Of a stretch of DNA of 64,000 nt, positions 1 to 11,043 are shown in pieces. Each line of letters opens with the position of its first letter. Within the stretch, counting starts at the first letter, position 1. The position numbers were made by a program, and so were the translations under genes. The notes under the pieces were generated by a model, which was not told where the DNA came from, did no database searches, and saw only the letters and a program-made list of their open reading frames with translations. Source of the DNA: Gentiana macrophylla (taxonomy: Eukaryota; Streptophyta; Magnoliopsida; Gentianales; Gentianaceae); the NCBI GenBank assembly GCA_026214975.1, contig CM047809.1, forward strand, positions 129,567,470 to 129,631,469, in the 5' to 3' direction.

Positions 1-2084
1 AGAATATATTATTTTATATCTATATTATATCCCTAACAATGATCTCCCTTTCAGTAATCTTGCACGAAAGGGTAGGGTTGTCACTGTTCACCGGATGAAA
101 GCATGCAACCCTTACACGAAAGGGTAAGTACATATTAGTTCGAAAATGTATGTATCTGAAAATCCAAAATGCATATCCTTCAGCGAATCGATGCATGTAT
201 TCGTTTAGGTTTGGGCGTTGCCTCGAATCCCCCATTAGTTGGCGCCGCCCTCGACCTGCGAAGGACTCACTGCCCCTCAACCCACCATGACTGACGGGGA
301 GTCGAACCCGTTCTTTCATGATAACATTAATTGCATGCAACTCAGATGCAAACGATTATAAAATATTTATTTTATTAAAAAATATCAAACATTATTTTAT
401 ATTATTATATGTCTATATAAATAAAAAAAAAGCACACAAAGAAAAATAAAAAGTAAGTTTTGTGTATACATATGAATTTGGTTTTTGTTTCTAAATATGC
501 TAGAAAACACTACTTTGTAGGCATGTTTTGAGTCTATCAATAAATTTAATTTTGTATTTACGGATGTTAAAAACGCGATAAGTATGTTTAAATATAAAAA
601 AAATTCAAGTAAAAGACCCAATTCGGGGACTTGGCCTTAAACCCAATTAATGCCAGGATCGGCCCTGATCATACGGAGTAGTACCTTGGTAAATTTGATT
701 TAATCCTTGAATCCAATCAACGAGTTCATAATATTGAGATATAATTTTAATTATATACCTCTCCATAAACTTAATCTTTTGGAAGAGATGATAATTCAAC
801 ATGTTATCATAGCGAGAGGTCCTGAGATCATACTCCGCTTCGGGTAATTCTGCTGTAGGGACTCCCTACTACACTCAACCTTTGAATTTGTGACACGTGT
901 ACAAACAAACAAAACAGTTTTGTCTTTTCTTATACGTGACAGTCATCCGACGATCCGTTCTAATAGGGACTCCCTACGTAACAATTTCCCCTCCGCTCCA
1001 AGCACAATTTTCCCAAATAAAAAAACAACTTAAGTGTTGGCCTTCTCTCCCTCTTCTATAGGCTCACACTTGAGGTGGCGTATTGAGATATAATGTTCTA
1101 TAGGCTCACACTTGAAAGGACGTATTGAGATATAATGTTAATTATCTACCTCCTCATAAACTTAACTATTTTGGAAGAGATGGTAATTTGACGCTTAGCG
1201 TGTTCTTGTCTATGTCTATGAACAACATATAAGAAACAGCCTAGTGGTGGTAATTAATAAGGAGCATAGACCAAGCTATATATATATATATATATTTAAA
1301 TAAAGCTAGTGGGGCAAGTTTACATTTTTTTTTTTCATCTAAATGGAGTTTCAACACCTGGTTTTATGCTTAAATTATAATTCAAATTTCAACACTGTAA
1401 CAGATGTATTCTTTTTGTGCGACCAAGCTATATATTAATGGTGAAGTACTAGGACTTCTATATATAACTACGTTCTAAGACATGGAATTCATGTTCTAAA
1501 CATGATTATAGAGATTCATTGAGAAATCTTATGTTCATAGGTCGGAGGAAATATCTACCCTAGGAATCAGATATCTCAACATATCAACAAGCTATTAATA
1601 AGGTAAGGTGTGTGGTATCAAGAGTTAGTTTTATTCAAATTCCATGAATTCTGAGTTTTAAGGTATTTCTTTATGATAAAATTGTTTTAGGTTCAGGTAA
1701 ATCAATTCAGTATGTACTTGGACTTTTGGATAACAGAAACATTAGAGTAAAGCCTCAAAATTTGTTTAGATTGAACAGATGGCACAGTAGTGGCAGTGGC
1801 ATCTTTCAAAAAAATAAAATAGATCATTTTCATTTTGTTATGCAACATCAAGTTGATTCAGGTCTTAATTTTATGTTCATAATGTTTGAATCTTGAAAAA
1901 ATCTGACAAATAATAAAGCATCGAAATTGCTATATGTGTTGGAGGAACTTTTGTGGTACGTGTGTTATAATATCTTAGAAATAAGAACAATGATACACCC
2001 GCGATATAATAAGAACAACCAGAAAATTATTGGCAATAGTAAAATCTCCTCTATTTATTAGAAAACACATTCTCTTCTTCGTCT
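1..2084. other. Intergenic stretch with repeat debris, no supported gene
   Basis: I see no conserved coding sequence here. Short reading frames are AT-rich and resemble nothing I know. A segment of about 70 bp at 731-800 recurs at 1123-1192 with few changes, both copies containing the words TTGAGATATAAT and TTGGAAGAGATG, so part of this interval is an imperfect direct duplication. The 13-mer GTAGGGACTCCCTAC-like palindrome occurs near 855-870 and again near 964-977, possibly the ends of a small MITE. A TA-dinucleotide run lies near 1278-1295. Confidence 0.6.
493..667. mobile_element. 3' part of a non-autonomous hAT-like repeat (copy 1)
   Basis: This stretch shares long blocks with 14643-15068 and 25729-26197: the words GAATTTTGTATTTACG, TTAAAAACGCGATAAGTATG and a terminal GGCCCTG. 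Only the right end is recognisable. The left end found in the other two copies is missing, so this copy is truncated or diverged. Confidence 0.5.
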
Positions 2085-3014
2085 TTATATCAACCCGATC
2101 CTGCAAAAGATAAAACAATAAAAATAAAAATAAAAAAATCTTCAATAATCGCCAAGAGAAAAAGAGGCAAAACGTTTCTTTGTGTATATATAGGTGTTTG
2201 TTGTTCACAAATCAGCACAAAATCGAGAAAATTATTGAATATAATAAACATTGCATATAATTTTTCAAAATAATAATATTCATTTCCGTGTATTTTTTTT
2301 CAGGGAAATTTCCGTGTATTTTAATATGGATTTTATACACAATAGACATTGTATATAATTTTCAAAATAATTATAATTACACAAAAAATTATTAAGTTGT
2401 ACAATAATAATATTTTATATTATTTTCAAATCATCAAAATATTTAATAAAAGCAAAAAAAAATTGATACTATGAATTTGAACACTCCTATCGGAGTGGAG
2501 TATATGATACCCAAGTGAATAGTGTCCAAATGTATCAAAATTTGATTTTGATACCCATGGCTTGGACTTGCCCTAAGAGATCAATAATGTTTGTATCCTT
2601 GTAATATGCATATCGAATATATATATATTAGTGAAAAAGATGGAACATAATTGCATACCTTGAGCAATCCATATCACGAGTAACAGTCAAAGGAAAATTT
2701 ACTTTACATAGTCTCCCAAGTGCTCCAACTCTCCTAACCTCAACATCATCATGCAGTTTATTAATCTCATTAAAGAAATCACAAGCAGCCTGACGATCCT
2801 CTTTTGTGTCTAAGGAATCGCCAACTATTCCAACTTGATCACAACATGAATCATCTGGATTCGGATCATCACCATCAATGTAATCACTGCAATCAAAGTA
2901 TATTTGTTGAACATCTTCCATCCTTATTGCTACGGCCCTTGGGATGATGATATTCAACATCATACAAACCACAACTAGAATATTCATAATTTTGAAAAAT
3001 TGTGCCTTTGCCAT
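2085..3014 (-). CDS. Acidic non-specific lipid-transfer-like protein lacking two of the eight cysteines
   Basis: Two exons, 3014-2659 and 2100-2085. The first exon starts at an ATG in good context (AACAATGG) and encodes a hydrophobic signal peptide of about 29 residues ending near AVA. The mature part aligns with type-1 nsLTPs: a CC pair, the DRQAACDF segment, and LCKVNFPLTVTRDMDCS, which matches the usual GKCGVNIPY...DCS tail. The intron (donor AAG|GTATGC, acceptor TTTTGCAG at 2101-2103) falls after DCS(R), the classical nsLTP1 intron site and phase, and adds only IGLI and a stop, giving about 123 aa. Oddities: the first cysteine is replaced by Met and the sixth by Phe (ACDF instead of ACNC), and the loop before CC is an acidic run (DGDDPNPDDS). 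nsLTP1 proteins are secreted lipid carriers; whether this one binds lipid is unknown. The tiny second exon is an inference from splice signals and phase. Confidence 0.72.
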
Positions 3015-3095
3015 TGTTTTTTATCTTTTTATAATTTGAACGTATTTTGTATGAAATGGGATTTATCTTGTTTTTGTTGTAGGACTATGGTTGTG

Positions 3096-3103
3096 TATTT
3101 ATA
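3096..3103 (-). promoter_or_regulatory. TATA box of the lipid-transfer-like gene
   Basis: TATAAATA on the minus strand, about 82 bp upstream of the ATG at 3014, a normal distance for a plant core promoter with a short leader. Confidence 0.55.
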
Positions 3104-3210
3104 AGGACTCTGAGGTAGAAGAATTGGTATACATACCTTTTGTTGTTTTGATTCTTTGGCAAAACATATATGGAAATATATATTGATATTAATTATATAC
3201 ATGCACCTAA

Positions 3211-3364
3211 TTAGAAAGGTAAAAGGAGTATCATACAACTACTATATAATCCGATGTATATGGACACGTTAGAAAGGTGAAAGGAATATCATACAACTAC
3301 TATATAATCCGATGTATATGGACACATGATAAAAATGAAAAGAATATCATACAAGTATATAATC
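3211..3364. repeat. 58-bp tandem repeat, about 2.6 copies
   Basis: Units start at 3211, 3269 and about 3326. Each contains TTAGAAAGGTRAAAGG, ATCATACAACTACTATATAATCC and GATGTATATGGACAC or close variants; the third is diverged and shortened. The array lies 200-350 bp upstream of the lipid-transfer-like start codon, so it is part of that gene's upstream region. Confidence 0.8.
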
Positions 3365-4575
3365 ATAACTTATAAGAACGTCATCTACATGGACAATGGT
3401 GAGTAACATAATATGAGTGACACTCATTCTTTATAACTAACGTTGATTACAATGTCATTTCAACCAGATAAGTTTTTTAATATGAAATGTGTCAAAAATA
3501 AATTTATGATGAAAATGACACTTTATCACCTATAGTTTTAACATATAAAGACTCTATGATACATTAATATATGTTTTAACACATTCTGATTTAATATATA
3601 AAGTGTTTGCTCTTCTATAGTATCACACTGTAATATGCACTTTACCCATGTGGTTTAACATATAATACTATTTGATTTTATAGATGTCGAAGGTCTATGT
3701 GTAATCTTGACAAAATTAAATCTAAATTGAAATGAGATGTCACGATACATCTCAATTAAAACGTGCCTTCTTATGGGTATGACGGTGAATCTACCGCATA
3801 ACTACATTTTGGGTTAAGTTCGATTTTACTAAAGTTAGAAATAAATATACAACAATTATAATTGTGGAAAATTAGGGATAAAGATAATAATCAAATATAT
3901 TTTAAGAATAACGATGTATTTACATATTTTTATAGGGAGAATGACAATCTGCATAATTTTTATAATGAGAATGACAAACAATTAATCGCGAAAATCAAAT
4001 GATCTCTAAAGTGAATCCGAAATCGTGAATTTCGACATGTAAATTCGATAAATAATCCAGAAAATTAGTAATTTCGGCGATGAATTTTGAAAATTAGTGA
4101 ATTTTCGATAAATGAATTTTGTCAAATGAATTTAATAAATGAATTTGAACACAAGTGAATTTCGACAAATGAATGAATAGTTATTATTTACGCAAAAGTT
4201 TTCAAAAACGTCGCCCTTCTACTCAATGATTAAATATTTCGTCTTCTCCTCATTCCCTTATAATTGACCATCCTCAAATCGAATATCGGTGTAATACTTT
4301 AAAAATAGATTCGTTATTATGTCGATAAAGCGCGTAATAAAATATATTTATGAAAATTGATATAAGCTTTCAAGAAGGTTATCCATACCATCAAGTGACT
4401 CATATCTTGAACCATCCGCCGGCCCTGTAGTCTCTCTACCCTTTGGCCTGCTCAAAACTTCTACTCTGCTTTGTCTCCCTCTACCTTATCTCTTCAATTC
4501 AGCCTTAAACCCTTGAATTTTTCGACCCATAAACCATTCTACGAAGCAAAATCAAAAGCAGTTAAACAAACAAAA
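3365..4575. other. Intergenic region and CP31 5' flank
   Basis: AT-rich, no coding similarity seen. At 3870-4200 the sequence is built from recurring words such as GAATTTCGAC, AATGAATTT and GAGAATGACA. A related arrangement (TAGGGATAAAGATA followed by GAATTTCGA words) is found at 49160-49560, so this is probably a dispersed non-autonomous repeat. The pyrimidine-rich 4430-4575 segment is probably the 5' UTR of the next gene. Confidence 0.5.
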
Positions 4576-6458
4576 ATGTCTTGTGCCACAAAATCTGTTG
4601 TATCAGTGGCCGGAAATGGCGGTTGTTGCTTAGCTTCAGTTTCTTCTGCAAAGATTTCATCTTTGCACCCTTATCTTGCTCTACCACAAAAGCCCATTAA
4701 GTTTAATCTCTCTTGCTCTCAGTTCTATTCGTTTACACCATTATCTGTTTCTTTATCATCAACAAAAAGAAGGAAATTTCCGACGATTGTGTCTGTTATT
4801 GCTGCTCAGCAGCAAGAGGATGAAACGTTAGTTCTTGAGCAAGAGGATGATGTGGAAGAAGAGGGGTTTGATGGGGAATTTGATTTTGAGGGTGGAGATA
4901 CGGTTGAGGCTACGGCGGAAGCTGGAGATGAGGGAGAAGAAGAGGGTTTGGTGGAGGAGGAGGAGGAGGAGTACCAAGAGCCGTCTGAAGATGCAAAATT
5001 GTTCATTGGAAACTTGCCTTATGATGTGGATAGTGAGAAGTTAGCTCAGCTTCTTCAGCAAGCTGGTGTTGTTGAAATTGCTGAGGTATAATTTCTGCAT
5101 TGGTTTATATTTTCTGAAATTGAGCTGGTTTTCATAATTGTGTAGTGACTTGAATTCGACATTTTGGTGATTTATTGAATATTTAGCAGAGTTTGATATG
5201 TGGGCTTGTGATTTTGTAGGTTATTTACAATAGGGAGACTGATCAGAGCCGTGGTTTGGATTTGTGACTATGAGCACTGTGGAAGAAGCCGAAAAAGCCG
5301 TGGAAATGTTTCACCGCTATGTGAGTTTATGAATTCTATGTCTCTGTTTCTATATCTTTAGCAATTGTGTTATTTTTGCAGGTGCAAAATCTTTACTTAA
5401 TGTTTGCTTCCTTGTATAATAGTACATTGGCATTGTGCTTTATAACGATTTCTTGAGGGAAATGTTCTTTGGCAATCCTCATAACCTTGAAAGTTTCCTA
5501 TTGTCAATTGTTGATGCTTTTGTTTTGATTCTTCTGTTATGCAAATTTTGATTTACTGGATCAAGTTTACTTGATGTGTATATCGAGTAATGGTAAATGT
5601 CAAAACATGATGTCCGTGGGGCCTTTCATGACGTGTCAGTGGGACCCTTTATGTGAGAACCTCATATTAGGACATTCGTTGTGTTACAATAGTTGTGGCA
5701 ATAGATTTAGGACTATCTATTGGTTTTGCTTTGAATTGTTTTGTAAGATAACATTGTGCTGTGGACAGGATTTGAATGGTAGGCTCTTGACTGTTAACAA
5801 AGCTTCTCCTAGAGGATCGAGGCCAGAGCGTGCCCCTCGTGAATTCGAGCCAGCTTACAGAATTTATGTAGGTAACTTGCCATGGGATGTTGATGATGGT
5901 CGTCTTGAACAGATGTTCAGTGAACATGGCAAAGTGGTCAATGCACGTGTAGTCTACGACAGAGATTCTGGTCGTTCTCGGGGTTTCGGGTTCGTCACAA
6001 TGTCGAATGAATCTGACATGAATGACGCCATTGCCAATCTTGATGGCCAGGTACTGTTGCTAATTATGACTTCAAAATGTGTATAGTTTTCCGCAACAAA
6101 TCTAGTTTCGGGGCACCATAGTGATATTACACCTTTAGAAAATCGAATCTAAGCTCAAACATTCGACTTTGCAGTGGTCTAATGTCCATTTTCGATCTCT
6201 ACAAAGTCGAACCTAGCTCGAACAAGCGCCTTTTTGTTTATTACTATTTACAAGACTGATTGCTATTTGCTTATGATTATGGTTATTGTTTGCATTCTGC
6301 AGAGTTTGAATGGGAGATCAATCAGAGTCAATGCTGCTGAAGAAAGGCATGACGCTCGTTTTAAATCTTGTTTTGATGAGATATCAGATGCTTTTGTGGC
6401 ATCCCTCCTATGCTCTTTTTTTGTGGTTTTTTGGCATCAAAATGTTGGAGGATTATGA
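4576..6458 (+). CDS. CP31: Chloroplast ribonucleoprotein, CP31 type, two RRM domains; frameshifted in this assembly
   Basis: Four exons: 4576-5085, 5220-5320, 5769-6050 and 6303-about 6458. The ATG at 4576 sits in AACAAAAATGTC. The order is a Ser-rich transit peptide (about 70 residues), a long Glu/Asp-rich domain, RRM1 (RNP2 LFIGNL), a linker with [19 protein letters not shown], and RRM2 ([19 protein letters not shown], then RGFGFVTM). This is the arrangement of CP31, a stroma-located RNA-binding protein that stabilises and helps edit plastid mRNAs. Exon 2 is 101 nt and reads R-G then an early TGA, because the TTT at 5255-5257 should be TTTT to spell GFGFVTM; everything downstream is in frame once one T is allowed. 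In exon 4 the frame continues past AEERHDARF for 31 unconserved residues; an extra T in the run at 6359-6362 would stop right after RF, the usual length. Total about 318 aa against about 329 in Arabidopsis CP31A. Confidence 0.9.
6106..6231. repeat. TCGA-rich MITE-like repeat in CP31 intron 3
   Basis: The stretch is composed of complementary words: AATCGAATCTAAGCTC, AAACATTCGACTTTGCAG, TTTTCGATCTCTACAAAGTCGAACCTAG. The same vocabulary recurs at 6655-6830, 9838-10020, 29935-30050 and 42545-42960, so it is a dispersed family. It lies wholly inside the intron. Confidence 0.5.
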
Positions 6459-7614
6459 ATTGTTGTGTTTTATTTGCAATGTTAAAAATTCTGTCTAATT
6501 GACTTTTTTTGTTTTTGTTTTGGGCTGAGATTTTGTAGCACTTCTTTAATGGAAGTTTATTGCAGTTTTAGTAGTTAAGCAAAGCTTTATGTGTACCTTC
6601 CTGCATTTGATCCTTTTTTTTTTTTACAATGATTTTACTGATGCACTGCACTTATAACGCATCACACTAAATCAACCAGAATCGACTTTCTGAAGGTTGA
6701 TGTTCACCTTAAACATTCAGAATGTTGATTCTAAAGTCAAGAATCAATTTTTTTTTTTTTTTTTTTTTTGAGAAAGAAAGTAAGGAATCGATTTTCAAAT
6801 GATTGATTCAAGTGTGTTGTATTGTAAATTCAGAAACATCATACTCTTTAACATCACAGTGTTTTTACCAAAGCACCATGCTGCTTACGGTGGGATACTT
6901 ACAATTTTTAGTCCTTCAGTATTTCTTTATTTTCTCAAAACGAGTAACATAAACACCCTGATATTTTACCTTATTTCAACACAAGGCCAGAAGAAATATA
7001 CGTTGTCTAATAGTAGTAAACAAGATTTAGATACATGACTCAGAAAAAGTTAGAAACATAAATTAACAAAGCAAAAGCTGCCATTTTTAAACCGAAAAAT
7101 CTAATATGAAATCTCCCTTCGGTGAACACATCTTAATAACTTTTAAAGCCACTAGAATTTTTATGTGTATTTACGAGAATAGAGATTGCATGACAAAATC
7201 GGATAGAAGTATCATCACGAACACAAACCGAGCCTTCCATATTCTCGTCCACAACCTTCAATTCCTGGAAAATGTTTCCCACCGTTTTCGTTACATTGTA
7301 ATGTAATTCCATTACAACTTATACAAACAATACTTTGCACCCAAACTAGCCAAAATGTATAGCAAAGATGTTGAATGAAATAACGCTACATGAAGAAGGC
7401 CAAAATGGTAATTTTGACAAGTCAACTCATGACTGCAAATCTCAAAGTCTTCTCCATTCGTTTGTTTTCCCCTCCAAAGTCTGCCATTGACTAGCGTTCC
7501 CCACACTCTAATGGTCCTTCTTGTATTTGAAGTGATTAAATATATGTGGTTATATATATCTATAGTACCAACCCAAGCTCCACCACCACAATCACCGCCC
7601 TCCACCACCCAGAA
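6459..7614. other. Spacer between CP31 and SOBIR1
   Basis: No conserved coding sequence. It includes the CP31 3' UTR, another copy of the TCGA-rich repeat (about 6655-6830) interrupted by a T run at 6749-6770, and the SOBIR1 promoter region with a TATATATAT stretch at 7548-7560 just before the leader. Confidence 0.6.
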
Positions 7615-9608
7615 ATGGCACCACCACCACCATGGAAATCCATTCTCACAATAGCCTTCCTCTTCAATCTTGTTCTTGTTCAATCAAAATTGAATCTTGA
7701 TCGATCAAACCAATTAGCTCTGCTAACTTTTCAGAAACAGTTGGGGGTTCATGCTGAAAATGGTTGCAATTCCGCCGGAATATTCTGCAGCCCAAAAGGA
7801 TTCAACACTTCCTCCTATATGCTCAAAATCACTCGGATTATATACATATCTCGGAATCTAAAGGGACTTTACCTACATCAATCGGTAAGCTCACTGAACT
7901 TAAACAGCTTTCACTTTCAAGCAATCACCTTTTCGGTGAAATCCCACCTCAAATTTCAAAATGCCGGAAACTGGAGATTCTTGAACTCGGAAATAATGGG
8001 TTCTCCGGTGAGGTTTCAGCCGGGTTTTCTTCATTGACCCGGCTCCGATTTCTTGATCTCAGCTTCAATAAGTTATCTGGTGATTTAAATTTCTTGAAAT
8101 ACTTGGTAAACCTTGAAGAGGTGTCTCTAGCTGGTAATTTATTTGCTGGGAAGATCCCATTATCTTTGAATTCATTTCGGAATCTGCGGCGTTTTAACGT
8201 ATCCGGCAATAGTCTGATTGAAGATGAAGAATCAGGTTTGAGTGAAATTAAAGAATCTGAAAAGAATTATTTGACAAAACGTTTCGTTTTTGTGGAAAAT
8301 TCGTTCATAAATGCAAGCCAGAGTACTGCAGTAGCACCTTCTTCAGGGGCTGAGCCCAATAATAACAGGTATACTTCAAACTTTTACAGAAAAATTACAT
8401 GATTTTTGTTTATTTCTATTTTGTTAAGTAATCATTCTGCTTACTCAACAAAATCACTATCTCAGGAAACACAAGAAGAAAAAGAAGAAAGCTTTGGCAT
8501 GGGTAATCGGATTTCTAGCCGGATCTTTATCCGGTGTTCTAACCGGGTTAATAATCTCAGTCCTTTTTCGAATAATTTCCGAACTTGTTAAGAAAAACAC
8601 GAACAAACCGGTTTAGCCATTTTCAGCCCATTGATCAAGAAACCAGAAGTCTTAGCTTTTCTCCAAAACGAAAATGGAATTGAATCACTCGAAGTAATCG
8701 GACAAGGTGGATGCGGGATCGTGTACAAAGCCGAATTACCGGGTAGTAACGGGAAACAAATCGCGATAAAGAAAATCATTCAACCTTCAAAAGATGCAGC
8801 AGAACTTACGGTAGAAGACAGTAAAGATATGAACAAGAAAATGCGGCAAATCAAATCCGAGATTCAGACCGTGGGGCAAATCAGACACCGGAATCTTCTT
8901 CCATTGTTAGCCCACATGCCCCGACCCGATTGCCATTACCTTGTTTATGAGTACATGAAAAACGGTAGCTTACAGGACTTACTCGAGAAATCGTGCTTGG
9001 ATTGGCTAACAAGATACAAAATTGCAGTTGGGATTGCTACTGGTCTTGAATATCTACATTTAGATCATAAGCCACATATTATCCACCGTGATCTTAAACC
9101 TGCAAATGTGCTTCTTGATGATGATATGGAAGCTCGAATAGCTGATTTCGGGCTCGCTAAAGCAATGCCTGAAGCGTATACGCATTTCACGACTACAAAT
9201 GTTGTTGGAACATTGGGTTATATAGCACCGGAGTATCATCAGACGCTTAAGTTCACGGATAAATGTGATATCTATAGCTTCGGTGTGATGCTTGGAGCTC
9301 TGGTTATGGGGAAACTACCGTCTGATGAGTTTTTCCAGAATACGGAAGAAATGAACTTAGTGATGTGGATGAGGAATACGATGGCTTCGGGAGAACCGAA
9401 GAAGGCGATTGATCCAATGCTTTTGGGGAGTGGATTTGAGGAGCAAATGTTGTTAGTACTTAAAATTGCTTGTTTTTGTACTTTGCAAAACCCTAAGGAT
9501 AGGCCTACTGGCAAGGATGTTAGGATTATGTTATCTCAGATTGATCAGATAGCGGCGGTTCGAGCCGAGAAGTTCGGTGGAAACGCGGTATTAGACCAAG
9601 AAGTTTGA
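7615..9608 (+). CDS. SOBIR1: LRR receptor-like kinase SOBIR1; two one-base frameshifts in this assembly
   Basis: Two exons, 7615-8368 and 8466-9608 (97-nt intron, AACAG|GTATAC to TCTCAG|G). SOBIR1 is the plasma-membrane co-receptor that constitutively pairs with LRR receptor-like proteins and passes immune signals on with BAK1/SERKs. Order: signal peptide (WKSILTIAFLFNLVLVQS), N-cap with paired cysteines (GCNSAGIFC), about five LRRs (for example LEILELGNNGFSGEV), a Lys-rich stretch, one membrane segment with small-residue GXXXG spacing (WVIGFLAGSLSGVLTGLI), then the kinase: GQGGCGIVYKA, IAIKK, IIHRDLKPANVLL, IADFGLAKAM and a GTLGYIAPEY activation segment. It is an RD kinase with all catalytic residues present. 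About 632 aa against 641 in Arabidopsis. One A is missing near 7866 (GGA|ACT) and one G near 8610 (CCG|GGT); each shifts the frame once, and family-typical sequence continues on both sides. Confidence 0.94.
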
Positions 9609-10384
9609 TGGGGCGCAATATTCGGATCAAAATGATGTCGTTTTATGTTTGTAATTTTCGTTTTTTTAGCTTCACCGAAGGCGCGGCCTTCCAATGTGTT
9701 AAACGTGTCTCGGCCTAGCTATGTAATTAGGTAAATTCCCCCTTAATTCTAAGTGCAAATGGGATGACAACCCTTTGTACCATTAAATGGGATGACAACC
9801 CTTAAATGTAGGACGTCTTTGTTTTCATCCCAGTGATTCGACCAGTACTCCGCACTATATGTACGTCATACTGAATCAATCTTTTGAAGTCGATTCTCGA
9901 GTTAGGAATCGAGTTTCAAACAGTCAAATGTGAAAATAGACCGTCAAAAAGTCAACTTTGCTCAAGAGTCGGCTTTCGAAAGGTCGATTCAGTGTCAGTG
10001 TAGAATCGCTGAGGTAAAAATAAACGCTCACCTAAATGTAAGCCAAAAGCTTAAGCGTATACTTTATTTTATTGTAGCATATTCATGTTTGCACAAATAT
10101 TATGAGAAGTTATATTGTTAAATGCTCTGTTTTTCTACTTCACCATAAATTTATGCATAATAATCTGCAGAAGACACAATGCACCAGGACGGCTCCAGGA
10201 TTTTTGACAAACTGATCGAAATTCTGTCATAATGTTTATATTTTACACTTAGGTTAGGTTTTGCAAAAGCGAGGGCCTCAATTACGAAATGCAAAATCAA
10301 GGGCCTCAATACGAACCCCCTTTTTCTCATAAATCCATGCCCAATGGCCTTCTAAATGTACAACAAAATACACGCAATACAATT
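9609..10384. other. SOBIR1 3' flank with repeat
   Basis: No gene seen. The TCGA-rich repeat family (about 9838-10020) lies 230 bp after the kinase stop, with words such as AGTCGATTCTCGAG, AATCGAGTTTC and GGTCGATTC. A short duplicated GGGATGACAACCCTT occurs at 9760-9808. Confidence 0.55.
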
Positions 10385-10397
10385 AAACATGGCCAAA

Positions 10398-10580
10398 CAA
10401 AATCGGAACCGGCGAACCGGCCCGGAACCGGACCGGCGGTTCGTGTAACCGGAGGTTCACCGGTTTAGCTACGGTTTGGGTCTTTCAAGAACCGGAACCG
10501 GACCAGCAACCGGCGGTTCAACCGGCCCGGCCGGAATCGGTTTTAACCGGCCGGAACCGGAACCGGACCGGCTCCAACGG
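10398..10580. repeat. CCGGAACCGG-rich subterminal array of the adjacent hAT element
   Basis: About a dozen CCGG-centred words (CGGAACCGG, GGACCGGC, AACCGGCC) in 180 bp in otherwise AT-rich DNA. hAT transposases bind short repeats clustered just inside the element ends, and this array lies about 500-700 bp upstream of a hAT coding remnant, so I read it as the left subterminal region. The exact TIR and target duplication are not identified, and no matching array is seen on the right. Confidence 0.5.
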
Positions 10581-11043
10581 TTATTATTATTATTTTTTTT
10601 TAATTTTCTAACCATTTTAAAAAATCGTATAAATACCCCGTTCATTTTCCAAATTCTTTACACCTACACTTCTCTCAATTCTACACTTCTAATTCTCTAA
10701 TCTCAACTCGTTTTTTTGTTTGTAATCAAGTTTGTTTAGTTGTTAAAACAACAATAAAATTTACTTTTACGATACCGATTTTGAAATTGTTTCGATTTAA
10801 TCGTTCTTGTCTGATACGCTTTAATTATAAGTAAATTTGGTTTGTATTTTTTATTCAACTCATTTTTTTACAAGTGTAAAAAAAATAATTCCATTTTATA
10901 ATCAAATTTACTTTACTAGACCGATATTTGAAGTTGTTCTGATTTAATCGTTTACTTCAATTCGGTTTTAGTTATAATAAAATTGGTTAGTTTTTTTCAA
11001 ATTTTCTTTTATAACCGTTAAATTTAATTTAGATGTTATACAA

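Noticed and set aside
20..340. Minus-strand frame and a GGGTTCGACTCCCC box-B-like word near 297-309
   Set aside because: No A box, poly(A) or duplication is visible and the encoded protein resembles nothing, so neither a gene nor a SINE is called.
4806..5006. Minus-strand Ser-rich reading frame
   Set aside because: It is the antisense shadow of the acidic GAA/GAG-rich domain of CP31.
10380..10600. CCGG-rich block considered as a CpG-island promoter
   Set aside because: Motif reiteration and position next to a hAT transposase fit a subterminal repeat region better.
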